NCBI GenBank assembly: GCA_018873245.2
Contig: JAEMBT020000005.1
Location: 14,460,001 to 14,524,000, forward strand
Length of the DNA stretch: 64,000 bases
Reading direction: 5' to 3'
DNA from: Archegozetes longisetosus
Lineage: Eukaryota > Arthropoda > Arachnida > Sarcoptiformes > Trhypochthoniidae
Made by a program: the position numbers and the translations under genes
Shown: positions 26,801-38,766 of the stretch, one piece after another
Numbering within the stretch: the stretch's first letter is position 1
Layout of the letters: each line of letters opens with the position of its first letter
Notes under the pieces: model-generated
Seen by the model: only the letters and a program-made list of their open reading frames with translations
The model's database searches: none
What the model was told of the DNA's origin: nothing

Positions 26801-29388
26801 AGAATCACTAAACATAGAAATACAGTTTTATTGTCTTGTTTTCGTCTGCTTTGAAAGGAAACAGCAAATATGTTTCATATTTAAACTTTTGAAAACCTAG
26901 GAAACACAATCTTTGTCTCAATCTGGTTCTAATTTGTCAAATTTTTCTGTCCCAAAAATACAGTCAAAGTGAAGCATCAGATTCTAAATAAATTGAATGT
27001 TAATTAAAAAATACAATGAAAGTCGTGAACAATTATTAACTTGATTGAGATTGCAAAGTAATTTACTATTGATGCGCGTGAAAAACTCTGAGAATTGTTA
27101 CCAATTTTCTTAAGCTCGTCAATACTTGCTTACTAAAGCATGCAATCAATAAAATAGTGGATCTCTGGCTTCATTATGAATTGATTAAACCCCAATCGGA
27201 ACCCTGCGTTGTGCGCCAAACGATGTAATGACCAACTGAAGCAAAACATACCTTGTTTTGCGGCTATTGCTATAAACATTGCTTAATCTTGTCTAATGCG
27301 AAATATCCAGTAGCGAAGCTTTTGCAAGCAAATTAATTCTATTCTACTTTGAAGATCGTGTTGTGATGCATAGTAATATATAACACAATCAATATCTCAA
27401 TATTACACAACGAAAACTTGAGCTATTTTTTGCTCAAGTTATTTACATTTAAAAGAATAAAAGGGCTAATCAACGATTGACTATTGAAAAAAGTTAACTC
27501 AATTGTGACGTAAGCCTTTTTTGAAAAGAGTTTAACTGCACTTGGTTTAATAGAAAGACAGACACATTTCTTATTTATACAGTAGTTGCACAAATTTCAA
27601 AATGTTTATAGCTTGAAAAATTTTTCTTTTTCCATCAAACAATGCTTTTCTATCCTGCGATTCAGACTGAAGCTCACACATTTAGCTTAACTTTGATGAA
27701 GAACTACAGTCTGTTGGAAGCTTAGACTTCGACAATGTAGTTATCTGTATGATTGCTCAAAAAGAAGTCATTAGTTACAACACTATTAATGAATGATTGT
27801 TGAGTTGTGTAAATGACGCAATCCTGGTGTCGTATAAATTAGAAATACAACTCTATTGTCTCACTAATAGAGTATCTTTCGGAGAAACTGAAAGGAGCCG
27901 TCTTTCTCTCTGCTTCTTACTAGAGATGTTATCTAACTTGTAAGTCAACAGATACTCCATTTTTGTTAACGCTTAATCCGAAAGTTAGATGTTGTTTATA
28001 GAATACACTAAATCCTATTCGCAATACCTTCAGTCAGTTTTGCGTTCAATAAATTGTATTCCTATTAGAGAAACTGGGATAAAGAGGTCTAATGTATACT
28101 AAAATTAATGAAGTATTTTGTTTGAACTATAGAGAGATAAGCTCATACTAAACTCATATTTATAGACGAAACATACAACTTACTTTTAAGCTGTCATTAA
28201 TCAGATTATAGTTAGTTCAAACTACAAGTCAACTTTAGTTTATCATTAAATAGAATTTCTTAGTAAAATTTTGTTTTCCAACTCAAATAAAAATTCGATT
28301 CATATTATATTTTTGAAAGATGAATCAATTTTGTTGGTCATATTTTTCGAATTAATCTACAACAGATTGAAAAATTTGCATAGTAAAATTGGAATATTTC
28401 AATATTAACTAAAGATTATATGAAATATCTTATACTAAAGCAAAACAGATTCACTTTTTAATTGAATTGTCAATCATGTTAATTGTACTGATTAGTATCG
28501 AATTTTTGTGGGTTTGATACATGAAAAATTTGAAGCATTCTTTAAGTGGTTAAAGATGTCTTAAAAGTCTTGAAAATCGAGCAAAACTTGTATTGGTTTG
28601 GTTTGGTTGGTGAGCAGAGTTTCTCTAAAACAAAACACCCGGTTCAAATATTTGTGGAATGTGTGATGATTTGGAGGCGTACAAAACTGAACTATAAGCC
28701 GCATACTTTCTATTGTTATGCACAAATTACAGTTTAAAACTCCAACCCAATTCTAGATGATTCGTGATTCGAGCCTAAAAACTGCTCACAAATACTCATG
28801 TGAATAACAGAAAACTAATAACATTGAAATTAACATATTTATAAACATGTAAGTACTGTCTCCGACTCTCTTCCCAGTTGAGTACCGTTTTTATGATCTG
28901 GTGTTCAAGTTAGTCGTCAATAATAATTATTGCGAGCCATTCTTTCAACTGATCGTTGTCTGTCGTCTCTTTCCGGTATGTTTGACAACGTTAACAACAC
29001 CCAGAAATGCGGGTCAGAAAAGCGAATTACTATTTTATTTATTCAATTTTATGCGCCAATCAAAATTAGTATAATTGACTTTTTCACTAATGCTTTTTGT
29101 TTGAGCACAGGAATATTGATGAATAAGTAATGATTGAAAAACAGAGGTTTCGCTTTATCATAAGTTATTAGACTTTGGAAACATTTCATTTGAATAGTGC
29201 AAACCTTATTATTTAGAGTTGTTCGAGGCAAAAATCTTAAACTCTCACAAAACGTTCAATATTATAAATTGCGTTCAAAATAGAATTTTTTCGCCTACTA
29301 TTATAATGAATGATTGTAGACGTGATAATACTGCATTAACTTTTGATGTGAGCGGTAGTACATTGTAATTATTTTTTGTTTGATCCAG
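23850..29388 (+). promoter_or_regulatory. Probable promoter/5'UTR region and first intron of the LHFPL2-type gene
   Basis: From about 23.85 to 27.3 kb the composition changes. There are more CpG and GC-containing words (GCGCGTTAATTG, CCGCCGCAGTC, GTGTGGCGCC) and a T/G-rich plus strand, in contrast to the A/T-only DNA on either side. The coding start of the next gene at 29390 sits one base after a splice acceptor (TGATCCAG|G-ATG), so its 5'UTR must be spliced from upstream. GGGTAAGTT near 24480 is one possible donor. The open frames here (24018-24242, 25496-25771, 25975-26388) have no recognisable domain and are not called as genes. The promoter itself was not located. Confidence 0.3.
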
Positions 29389-29389
29389 G

Positions 29390-32300
29390 ATGTGTTATGT
29401 GATCGTAACCGCCCGAACGCTCATTTGGACACTACTGTCCATTGCAGCTACTTTGTCCATGTTGGCTGCTATCTGGACGCCAACCTGGCTTATCGGACCA
29501 CCAAACAAGTTCAACAAACGATTATCTGCTAAACTCTCTGATATTAGTGTCAATAATAATAATTTGAATGAGAATGAATTCTTGCCGAGTTTAGGTCAGT
29601 CCAAACCACGCGATGAAAGCTGCCAACTATTTATCAATTTCTTTATTGATACCTTGTATTGTGGATTTTTAGGCATTTTCAACCGGTGCACTAAAATCTA
29701 CCAATTAAACAAATTGGAGACAGAATGTGCTCCATTTGTGACTGGTTTAGATCAAGACAGTGATTCATTTCCTAATGCGTGGAAAATGTCGCTTATATTT
29801 TATGTCATTGGTATTTGCGTGATGAGCATCACTATAATTACCAGTCTTTTAGGTGACTACCTTATATTTTTAGTCAGTTAAACTTTTACGTAAGTTTTTC
29901 AAATTAACTATTTATTCACTTTTCAAGGCTGTTGTGTCAGAAGTATCTGTCGTAAAAGTATTTTTACTGTTTCTGGAACTATTCAAGCCGTTGCCGGTAA
30001 GTATGCAACCAATAATTCTCAGTATTAATTCATTTTTGGTTGAAAACTTTCAATCTTGAAAAAATTTTCATTTCGCAACAGGTCTATTCTATATTCTTGG
30101 AATTTTTTGCTACCCGTTTGGTAAGTCATTATTTATTTGTTTTGTCATTTACAGCCTATATTTGCTCAAGTTTTCGACCAACACATTTTTAGGATTTTTT
30201 CTCAAGTTTAAATTTACGTGATTTGAAGCGAACCTCTTCTTCCATTCAAAATTTATAGCAATGGTATTATAGGGAAAAAATTGATGTCACATTTTTAACC
30301 TATCCCTTTAGCACTTTCACAGTTTGAGCTCTGAAAAAGTTTCAATTTATGGTTTTGCTATTGATTTTATATTCTAACACTACTTATTGCTATGGGTAAA
30401 GTTTAGAGATAGAAATAAGTGCAATGATCTATTGAGCACAAGTCCTATACATTCATTAGACTGTAATCTATTTATGCATTAAATTACACGTTATTGATTG
30501 CTTTCAATTTTGATTATTTTGTATCTCCGTTTGCATTAGTATAGACAAGCAAATGTAGATACAATGCCAAAAGCATAGAGTAACTTAATGTTATAAGCGC
30601 ATAGAAATCAAATTTTAATCAAATATAGCTTATTTATAAACAAATCTAAATTGCAATAAGTGCTTGAAATATGTGCGATTTATGTGGAGAGAAGCTGAAT
30701 GCCCGGCACCAATACCAAAAACTTTGATTAAAGGTTCAAACATATGATCAGTTCTTCGTAAAGTGGAGCTAAGATTCACAAAATAAATAAAGTTGATACT
30801 GAAAATTTAACCAAATTTCTCGGCTACATGGTACTGAGCATTTGGCTTCTCCACATGAATCGCATATATTTTCAGTACTTATTGTAAGAAGTTAGTCCAA
30901 AATATATAGGCATCTCGCCTAATTGTGCACCACGCCAATGTGGGTATCGAATTAAAGCTTATGAAGCGTAGCATCAGAAGAAAAAGAATTTTTCAAAAAT
31001 ACGATGGCCGAGATATGATATGAATTTTTAAATGTATTTAATATCAAGAATTATTAATTATATTCAAAAAGCTCGTTAGCATTATCCAGAGAATACCAAG
31101 TGAAAATGAGTTTATTTAAAGTGACTAGAGGTGCCCCACTTAGAGTCTGCATCAGTGCTTTCACGGACCAAACAGACAACATCCAGGGATGCTGCTGGTC
31201 CTGGAATCTCAGGTACGTGCCTGCCGTACCCAAGATACCAAAGAACCGTCATAATGTGTGCACAGCATCCGACGGTTCTAAGGCCATTTTTGCACTGACA
31301 ACAGTATTCGACTATTGCCTCAACACCGGTTTTAGCTATATCTACTAAAACGTAATGAAGGTATAGCCATTATCTAAAGAAAAAAATGTTCAGTGGCTTT
31401 TATATATTTTTTCAGAAGAGATCAAAATACTTTAGTGTCTTTCAATAAGGTTTTTGCTTAATTATTCTTAAAATAAAGATGATAAATATTGAATTTTTAG
31501 TTTTTAAACATCAATCTTAAGAAACTCATATCTTCTCTCAGCCATCGTGTTTTTGAAAATTTTTTCTTTTTTAGATTCTACTCTTCACAAGCTTTAATTT
31601 GATACCCATATTGACTTGGTGCACGACTAGGCTAAATCTGACTAACTCCTTTAGATCTGTCTGTAAAGCTATATTTGATCGAGATCTAATTGAAAAGTTA
31701 TTGAATTATTTTGATACTGCATCTTCATTTGCTCGTTGTGTATCTGAAAAATTGGTTCTGGAAATAAAGCCATTGTTAGTCAAATGTACGAAAAGAAACA
31801 GTATTTACGAGAAATGATTAATGCAAAGCAATACTCTGTATAACGAATTGATTGAGACTATAAAGAAACATAAGATTAATAGTCCTTGACCTAAAACTTC
31901 ATAAATCTTATGCAAGTGAAGTGAAGTGAATGTCAATGTGAATGTCATATAACAGACTTGTGTGAAACAGTTATCGCAACTATCGGATTGTTGACTTCTA
32001 AAAATTGCACTCAAACTAAACAATAATGGCTACAATTTGACGCAATGAGCAAAAGCTTTTGATTGCATTCTTGTTTTGTACGAATCAAATTTGTCGTAAT
32101 TATTTAATATGAATTGTTAAATGCTGCTCGTTTGATCAAAGGTTGGGGCAGCGATCGTGTAGAGCGGATTTGTGGCGTAAAAGCTGATCCATTTCTTCTA
32201 GGAGACTGTAATATTGGTAATTATCTCTATTGGGTGATATATTTATTTTTTATCGATGATAAAATGTTTGATTTGTCATAATGGTCAGGTTGGGCCTTAT

Positions 32301-32431
32301 ACTTGGCAGTTGGCAGCACTGTTGCAACCTTCGTCTGTGCCATACTCTCAATTCAAGCTGAAATATCCACTTCTTCTGATAAAGTACAAGACGAAATACT
32401 GGATGGAAAGAATTTGATTTGTTTACTTTAA
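29390..32431 (+). CDS. LHFPL2: LHFPL2-type tetraspan membrane protein
   Basis: Five coding exons: 29390-29852, 29928-29996, 30082-30120, 32142-32216 and 32289-32431. All introns are phase 1 with GT..AG, giving 262 residues. Family hallmarks are the N-terminal [17 protein letters not shown] with TM1, then WTPTWLIG, the extracellular GIFNRC, TM2, KSIFTVSG leading into TM3, YPFGWG, and [14 protein letters not shown] as TM4. The cytosolic tail [15 protein letters not shown]...GKNLICLL is the strongest LHFPL2 signature. It is somewhat longer than vertebrate LHFPL2 (about 228 residues) because of a longer first extracellular loop, about residues 40-75. Family members are four-pass proteins of the claudin-like fold. 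LHFPL2 itself has no well-defined biochemical role, so I infer none. The ATG follows a splice acceptor by one base, so the 5'UTR is interrupted. A poly(A) signal AATAAA lies at 32565. Confidence 0.9.
30654..30894. mobile_element. Hairpin MITE in intron 3 of the LHFPL2-type gene
   Basis: The left arm (CAATAAGTGCTTGAAATATG, then GTGGAGAGAAGCTGAATGC) is the imperfect inverse of the right arm (GAGCATTTGGCTTCTCCAC, then ATATTTTCAGTACTTATTG). The 241-bp unit would fold into one long hairpin with a loop of roughly 90 bases. No target duplication was made out. Confidence 0.6.
31100..31817 (+). other. Unexplained coding-like patches inside intron 3
   Basis: Two plus-strand frames sit in this intron. 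The first (about 31109-31348) is close to 50% GC in DNA of about 28% GC. It contains Cys/Trp-rich sequence ([12 protein letters not shown]) and ends [12 protein letters not shown]. The second (31599-31817) contains a helical stretch ([15 protein letters not shown]) followed by [11 protein letters not shown]. Neither matches a family I know, and neither has clear flanking splice sites that keep the frame. They may be exon-derived pseudogene pieces or transposon remnants. They are not part of the LHFPL2-type protein, whose exons join cleanly around them. Confidence 0.3.
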
Positions 32432-32564
32432 CGCGTGAGGGCCACTCCTCATCCAGTCACATGAATTTTTTCTAACGTTTTTGTATGTTTTTTTATTCAA
32501 CATCCCAACTATTATTTCTATTAAGTTATTTATTAGAAATGAGTCAAATCTTCAGGTAGACTAC

Positions 32565-32570
32565 AATAAA
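32565..32570 (+). terminator. Poly(A) signal of the LHFPL2-type gene
   Basis: Canonical AATAAA, 134 bases after the TAA stop, in AT-rich 3'UTR-like sequence. Confidence 0.6.
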
Positions 32571-32599
32571 ATATAGTTTTAAATATTGTATTTAGTTAA

Positions 32600-34112
32600 C
32601 CATTTCTAGCAGTAATTGTGTCAAATTTGTACTTATCTTTCAATATAATAAATTGAGGCTAAGCTTTAAATAAGGATCAAGGCTTTATTCACGCTTATAT
32701 TATACATTTGAAAGGTTTGATTACAATAAAAATAGGGAACATCAACATTATTACAATAATCAAATTGAATTTTAGCCAAAGTACGATTGATTTGAATTTT
32801 TGACACAAAAATGACAAAATATCAACATTTGAAGCTTAATAACGCACTTACTCTATACTGGTACATACAACTATCTCCGTAAATATTTTCGTAAATATTA
32901 TACTTAAAGCTCTAGGACAATCGTCAAGTTCAATTTTATGAATGAAAAATTTAAGTTTGCTCAACTTAGTTTGTAGTTTAATAGAAAAAATGGAACGACA
33001 GCACCGAAATTAAAATCATTTGGATTTCGCGATCACTTCACATTTAATAAATAACTAGAACTAGTATGAACCAACCAAATGCTTAAAACAATTACTTCGA
33101 AATATTAAGATTGACTAATCCAAGTAGACAGTCATATTTAACGCGAAGTAACATTAAGAATGCAAAACTTACAGTAAAGTACAGTATACATTGCCGTCCT
33201 ATCATGCATTTCAAATTCAAATTATGGACGAAAGTTTATTTTAAAATGAATGCAATTTTTTAAGAAACAAAATCTAAAATTACTTTTATTTAATTATGCA
33301 TTGAATAAATGGAAGAAAATTTGATTTATATGTACATTATACGCTTATATTGACTGCAATCTATTTGCAAGTTTATTCAGTAAGTACTGCTTGAAAGAAC
33401 TAACGAATACCTTTATGATATTTTTGATAACTCGCTTACTAAATTAAATTATATTGATTCTTTATGTAAATCTTGAATCACTTTTGAAGATAGCAAAATA
33501 AACATTTGAATAGTATTGATTATAAGTGTAGAATAAAGAGCAGGCACTTAAGAAATAAATAGGCATTATCTCACTTGAAACAGCCTGTATTTTCGTGCAT
33601 ACTATAACAAGAAAAACTGCGTTCAAATATTTTGTCAGTCTGAATCGTGTAACTCAATTATAACAGAACTACTATTATAGTCTAGTTATCTGTTTAACAA
33701 TAAGTTTAGCAAGTAAAATAAATTTGAACTCAAAAGTCATTTCTGTATCATATGATTAGATAAACATGAATTATTAACATAGATACTATGAAAGATTAAC
33801 ATAGAATTATGTGAAAAATCAGATTGCAATATAACTAATTGAGAACCAGAATGTTGGTCATTTCAAATTAGCGATACAGACAGCACTTTAACAAAAAGAT
33901 TTATGAATCGTATACATTGTCTGTCTGCCTGACCATATCAGATCAGACCAAGTCAAGTCAAACCAGAAGAGAACCGGACAAATCATTTTGTTTTCAATAG
34001 GTTTATAATGTGAATGCTTATTTTTATAAATAAAATACAATTTTTAACATTATTTGAAACTTCTGTGTCTATAATTCGACTAAGCGTTTTATCGCTGTGA
34101 GAATTGACAACA
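32600..34112. other. Intergenic, nothing recognised
   Basis: AT-rich DNA without frames of note. It separates the LHFPL2-type gene from the inverted-repeat element. Confidence 0.4.
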
Positions 34113-35251
34113 AAGGAGGATACCAAAAATGGCCTACCGCGTTACAGGCCAAAACAGGTGTCAATCGACAGGGCTTGATGAGCAGATCAAAGTTGTCAGG
34201 TGTGGCAGTCACAGGTTCAGGCAGTATAGGTCACAATAGTTCAAAGCATTGGTCGCTCCTAATTCTTTTGCAAAGCTTGCAAATATATCATTGAAAATTA
34301 TTCAACAAGACGAATTCAACAATGCCATGCTCAAGTATATAGGCCATTTTTTAAGTGGCGCTGTTTTTATATAAAAATTTATATCTACCGCGGGAACACC
34401 TCCTCGTGGTGACGGCGGGCAATGGGCTAAGCCCGGCTGAGGCTCCTGGAAAACAATGTTCCGCCATGGCATATGACGAGCACCAGGGGGTCTTGGACGG
34501 TACCCTCTCAAGCAAAGTCCGCGCTGGTAGGTTAGGTAGAGGCCAGCCAGCGACAAGTATGCTAGTCTCTCCCCGGTTTGTGCTTGCCATCGGGGCTCAA
34601 GCTGGTGGTCAGCTGGCTACCGATGAAGGCTGAAGAGACCTATCCTGTGCTAGTTGCGGGAAATCTCTAAGGCGTGGGTGTCGGCATTCTCTGGCTGGTC
34701 CAGAAAATGCCGATAGGCTCCTTTTATTCAAGCAAAGTACTTGATCTAAGTTTTAGTAGATCAAGACAAAGTCGGTGCCGAGACAACAGTCGGGTACTAT
34801 TGTCAGTGCAAAAATGGCCAGAGGACTTTAGGATGCTGTGCACATATCATGACAGTTCTCTGGTTTCCTGGGAATGGCAGGTTCCAGCCTGAAGTTCAAG
34901 TGTCTGCAAAGTCGTTTAGTGGCCTTTGTGTGGTACTTGAAAACACTGACGAAGACCCGACGTGATTTTATTTTACTTTTTATTTTTAGTTTTTATTCAC
35001 ATGGCCTACATACTTGAGCATGATATTGTTAAATTCGTCTTGTTGAATACTTTTTAATGATATATAGGTTTAATATATTTGTAAGCATCGCAAAGGAATT
35101 AGAAGCGACTGACCCTTTGACTATTATGACCTATAACTTATAACTGCCATACCTGACAACTTTGATCAACTCATCAAGACCTGTCGATTGACACCAGTTT
35201 TGACCTGTAACGCGGTAGGCCAGTGTCCCATAGATTCTTGGCATCCTCCTT
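34113..35251. mobile_element. GC-rich core between about 240-bp inverted arms
   Basis: The left arm 34113-34347 and right arm 35001-35251 are inverted copies. Shared words are AGGAGGAT, GGCCTACCGCGTTACAGG, GGTGTCAATCGACAGG, TTGATGAG, GATCAAAGTTGTCAGGT, CAACAAGACGAATT and CATGCTCAAGTAT. The right arm has one insertion of about a dozen bases near its tip. Between them is a core of about 600 bp (34390-34970) at about 50% GC, very unlike the surroundings. It has a strong stem TCGGCATT-N-TCTGG...CCAGA-N-AATGCCGA around 34680-34715. Frames through the core (34302-34590 minus, 34355-34633 plus) overlap on both strands and are not recognisable proteins. A non-autonomous element, or one that captured foreign sequence, is likely. 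I cannot name the superfamily. Confidence 0.6.
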
Positions 35252-35554
35252 AAGAAACCTTTGTTACTTTTTAGCAAAAAATGCCGACCATAACTCATCG
35301 TATATGTAGAGAACAGTTTGGACTTGTACTCAAGTCTTCGTTACCACCATTTATCAATTAAATTATAAATTGACTCATCCTTCAGTTCGAATGCATTAAT
35401 TTATCTTGTTGGTTGATTGAGAAAGAGAGAAATTATTTGAAATACCGAGTTCAGTCAAAACTATTTCCTCAGGAAGTCAGAAATTATCTCCTGACGATCC
35501 AGAAAATCTATTTGATTTCAAGTAAAAAATATTATTAAGCAATCGATTCTGGTG

Positions 35555-35600
<46 letters not shown>

Positions 35601-36411
35601 TGAGTATTTTTGTTGCCAAAAAGTAACGAAAGTTTGCTTAATTTGATACATCTCTACTTATTGAGCGACCAAATTGGGCAGTGATAGCAAATGCACTTTT
35701 ATGTTAGCATTACTTTCAGCAAAATCAATCAATTTCCATAAGAACTAATACAACAATAAAATATAAGTTTCTGTATATAATCTGTATATATCAGAAATAT
35801 AAATATAATCTGTCTGTTTCATCAAATACATTGAACATTGAATAATCATTACAGAATTATCATTTTCTTACTCTCTATTTTTGAAGTTCTTTCCAAAAAT
35901 CAAATTAAGTCATTGTTCCAATTTCAAATCATTTCATGATAACTTAATAGACAAATTATATTTTAAGTGTTGATATTGGGGCAAATTTTGACTTAAGTCT
36001 GAGCGATGGTTATAATAAGTTTGTTTTTGACTAAAACCAAATGACCAATCAATAAGATTGTAATATATGACTCAAATTCTATTAATCAATTTATGGATAA
36101 CTGACTTGTATTATGAAAAAGAAATTAATCACAACAATTAATTGATTAAACAATTGTAAATATTGATTTGTCTTATTTTGAATCTGACTTTCTAAAAATG
36201 CAAAATAGAGTTAAAATTCATTTTGGTCACAATTCTCTGATAAGGTTTGCAACTCATAATTTTTTTTTCAAATTAATATGCTTTTAGCTTGTTGTTCATG
36301 CTGCGAGCAACTACAATAAGATGACCAAAACATCTAACCATTCATCTTTCTATCTAATAAGCACAAGTTTACGCATTGTATGAACTTTTAATCAAAAAAT
36401 TGATCTTACGC
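35252..36411. other. Intergenic with a CT microsatellite
   Basis: The only structure seen is a run of about 20 CT units at 35556-35596. The rest is AT-rich and lies downstream of the minus-strand gene that ends at 36412. Confidence 0.5.
35556..35596. repeat. CT dinucleotide microsatellite
   Basis: About 20 uninterrupted TC units. Confidence 0.9.
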
Positions 36412-37878
36412 TCAAACTATTCTCACACAAATAAGAAGAATAAAAAAAGACAGATTCATTTGATTGAGTATTCCTCCAGAATCTGAATTTTGTTTACCAA
36501 TATAATCGTAAATTCCGGTCACATTTCGATCAAAGTATTTGCATTTCGGATTATAATTAATATCATTTGGTATATAATAAACGTCTGGTGTTTTTGGATC
36601 ACTTTCTACTCTATCAGGCCGCTTACATTTGACATATACTCCATTTTCATAATAACCAAAATATCCACTTCGACCTAATTTGCCTACTTTTCTCCGAAAT
36701 TTCTTAATGGGATCGTCTTCGAAATAAATGCATTTCTCATAATAGTCGATATCTTTGGGAATAATGAAAGTTGCCGGAGACTCGGGGTCGCGATCCAATC
36801 GTTTGGGTTTATCGCATCGATAGAATCTGTTGAATATAAAGAATCCAAAAGTACCGTTAAGCCCAAGTTTACCGACTTTTCTCGGTTCAATCTTATTCTG
36901 TTTGACTTTGCTTTCAGCCGTTTCCTCAGAATCTGATTTATAATCATTGCCTAAATTGTCATCTATTTGCTGTTCATTTGATCCAAATTGTTGAGCTTTT
37001 CAGAAAATGATGTCATTTTAAATATTTAATAATATAACTTAGAATATGACTAGGATTATGGCTGTATTATTGTATAGTATTTAAGAGTTGACCTAAAATT
37101 GTGTTCTAGTGTATAAGTTTTCATAACATTATTGCTAATTACGTTCATTAGTAAATCAATGTTAATAAAAATGTGAGTGCGCATGTTTAAAAAAATCAAT
37201 TAACATGCACTTAGAATTAGTGAAGTACAAGGCAGTTTTAAGAATAAGCTTAAATAAATTGAAATGTGAGCGTAATTTGCAATAGCAAGGTAAATTGCAT
37301 ACTCTAACGTCAAATTGTTATGATAATTGCCAGTCATACTAAAGTGTTGTCATGTCTTTACAAATTCTATCATATATTCCAAGTGCACATCCATGTCTGG
37401 ATATTTCAAATATTAGAATTAGACACTTTATAGTTATATCATTAAGAGATAAAATCAAGAATACATTTTCCATATAAACTTCTATTTCTCTATACAAACA
37501 GATCATTCAATCAATTAATAACTAACCCGAACCTTGCCCGTAAGATATTTCGGACTGTTGTTCTGTCATTTTGTGACCCATAGCGTGATAATTGTTTTGC
37601 TGTCTGGAATCATAACTCAGGTAATAAGGCGGATGTCTTTTCGCGTTTTCATTATTTTTGTTTCTATCCGATGACCGTTTTTGGTAAGTTTTCCAGATTT
37701 CACGTGACGTTATTCTATCTGTTTTAACGACTGCGTTCTGTTGTTTATACCAGGGTGAACCATTAAATGTATTATCAAATCTGGTTTCACTATCAGAACG
37801 GCTAGTGAATGCACTGATCAAACACAGAAATAATGAATAAAATACAAGCTTCAATGCTAAATGCAAGTATAATCTCAT
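36412..37878 (-). CDS. Cluster gene A: secreted protein with two tandem two-Cys modules
   Basis: Two exons: 37878-37527 (donor CGG|GTTAGT) and 36995-36412, phase 1, 311 residues. Exon 1 encodes a signal peptide (residues 1 to about 23, core LVFYSLFLCLISAF), then a polar, Asn/Ser/Tyr-rich stretch with a dibasic site (TYQKRSSD, KR at 67-68). Exon 2 encodes two copies of a module of about 60 residues. Copy 1 is KVGKLGLNGTFGFF...YRCDKP...FIIPKDIDYYEKCIYF. Copy 2 is KVGKLGRSGYFGYY...VKCKRP...YIPNDINYNPKCKYF. Each copy has exactly two cysteines, so one disulfide per module is likely. The C-terminus (SGG, then LSFFILLICVRIV with no tail) looks like a GPI-attachment signal. Exon 2 is 584 bases, identical in length to exon 2 of gene B. 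I do not recognise the family and infer no function beyond a cell-surface or secreted location. Confidence 0.75.
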
Positions 37879-38018
37879 TATTCTGTAAATTTTGTTGACT
37901 GGAGCATAAAAAGTGAAATTTTGAAAGGATAATCAAATGAAGACTAGAGTAGACATACTTGCAGCAGCACTTAGTGCTTACTATTGGCAAAGTAAATTCA
38001 GGAATCAATTGTATAGTA

Positions 38019-38040
38019 GTTGTCATGGAAGTATGACGTG
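38019..38040 (-). promoter_or_regulatory. Shared upstream element of gene A
   Basis: The plus strand reads GTTGTCATGGAAGTATGACG followed by TG, about 140 bases upstream of the gene A ATG. It matches the elements before genes B and C in both halves: GTTGTCA-x-GG and TATGACGTG. The second half contains the CRE/ATF-type half-site TGACGT (ACGTCA in the direction of transcription). A TATA-like TATACAA follows a few bases downstream on the minus strand. Confidence 0.5.
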
Positions 38041-38666
38041 AAATCTATGCATTTTTCTATTGATTTTCATCTAAAAAGTCTGTTTCCCTGACCAGAAGAG
38101 GAGCCTTGCAATCGCGTCAGCTTGTAGTTCAATAGGCAGCATAGCCAGACGTGCGACCAGACTCAAAGGAGTTCTGCGCTTAACACAATTTCCGTAATCA
38201 TAGAGTAAATCTGTATAAATTCGTGTTAAGTTTCGTCTCTTTCTTAAGAATGTTTGGTTTTGAACAGTTTTGATCCTACCTTCGATTTTGAATATCAATG
38301 TCTTTAGCCGGACAAACCACAGACGACTAAAGAATATTATTTAGCTAATTCATCGAACCATTTGACTACTTGCGTAAAATTGAGTAACTTTAATACAGTT
38401 ACTCATTGGCATTATTTCTCATATGATTTCATTTCAGTAAACTTCTTGAATAGTTTTATTTTAACTATTCTGCTTAGCTTGTGTTTTATTCGTTACGAAA
38501 ATTTGAGCATATATTTTAATGGAAAATAAGCGTTTATTGATTTCTCAAAATATATTGATTTTTGTATTAGTTAATTGGTTTGGAATCAAGAATCTAATTA
38601 AAGCACTTTATAATAGTGTTATGTGCAATAGCATTCAATATAGCTGCATGACACCGCTTCAGAATG
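38041..38666. other. Intergenic, nothing recognised
   Basis: Upstream of gene A. A minus-strand frame at 38071-38298 is somewhat GC-rich (LVARLAMLPIELQADAIARL) but has no start context, splice sites or known domain. It may be a fragment of an old gene or transposon. Confidence 0.35.
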
Positions 38667-38766
38667 CAGTAATACTTCGATATAGTGAACCACTATGGAC
38701 TGGTAGTTCACACTCACTATAATGAGGTTCCACTATAAAGAAGTTCACTATATCTAGGTATTACTG
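38667..38766. mobile_element. 100-bp palindromic MITE (CAGTAATAC ends)
   Basis: CAGTAATACTTCGATATAG and GTGAAC on the left are mirrored by GTTCACTATATCTAGGTATT and ACTG on the right. The whole unit folds back on itself. CAG...CTG ends on such short palindromes are typical of Tc1/mariner-derived MITEs, but no clear TA duplication flanks it. Confidence 0.6.

Noticed and set aside
34302-34633. Overlapping frames on both strands in the GC-rich core
   Set aside because: GC-rich DNA has few stops. The frames conflict with each other and match no family I know.
34620-34680. Hammerhead ribozyme, prompted by CCGATGAAGG and GGGAAATC
   Set aside because: The CTGATGA and CGAAA core is not present in the required form, so only a generic stem is left.
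36684-36947. 87-codon minus-strand frame within gene A exon 2
   Set aside because: It overlaps the module-coding frame in another phase. Only the called frame holds the conserved modules.
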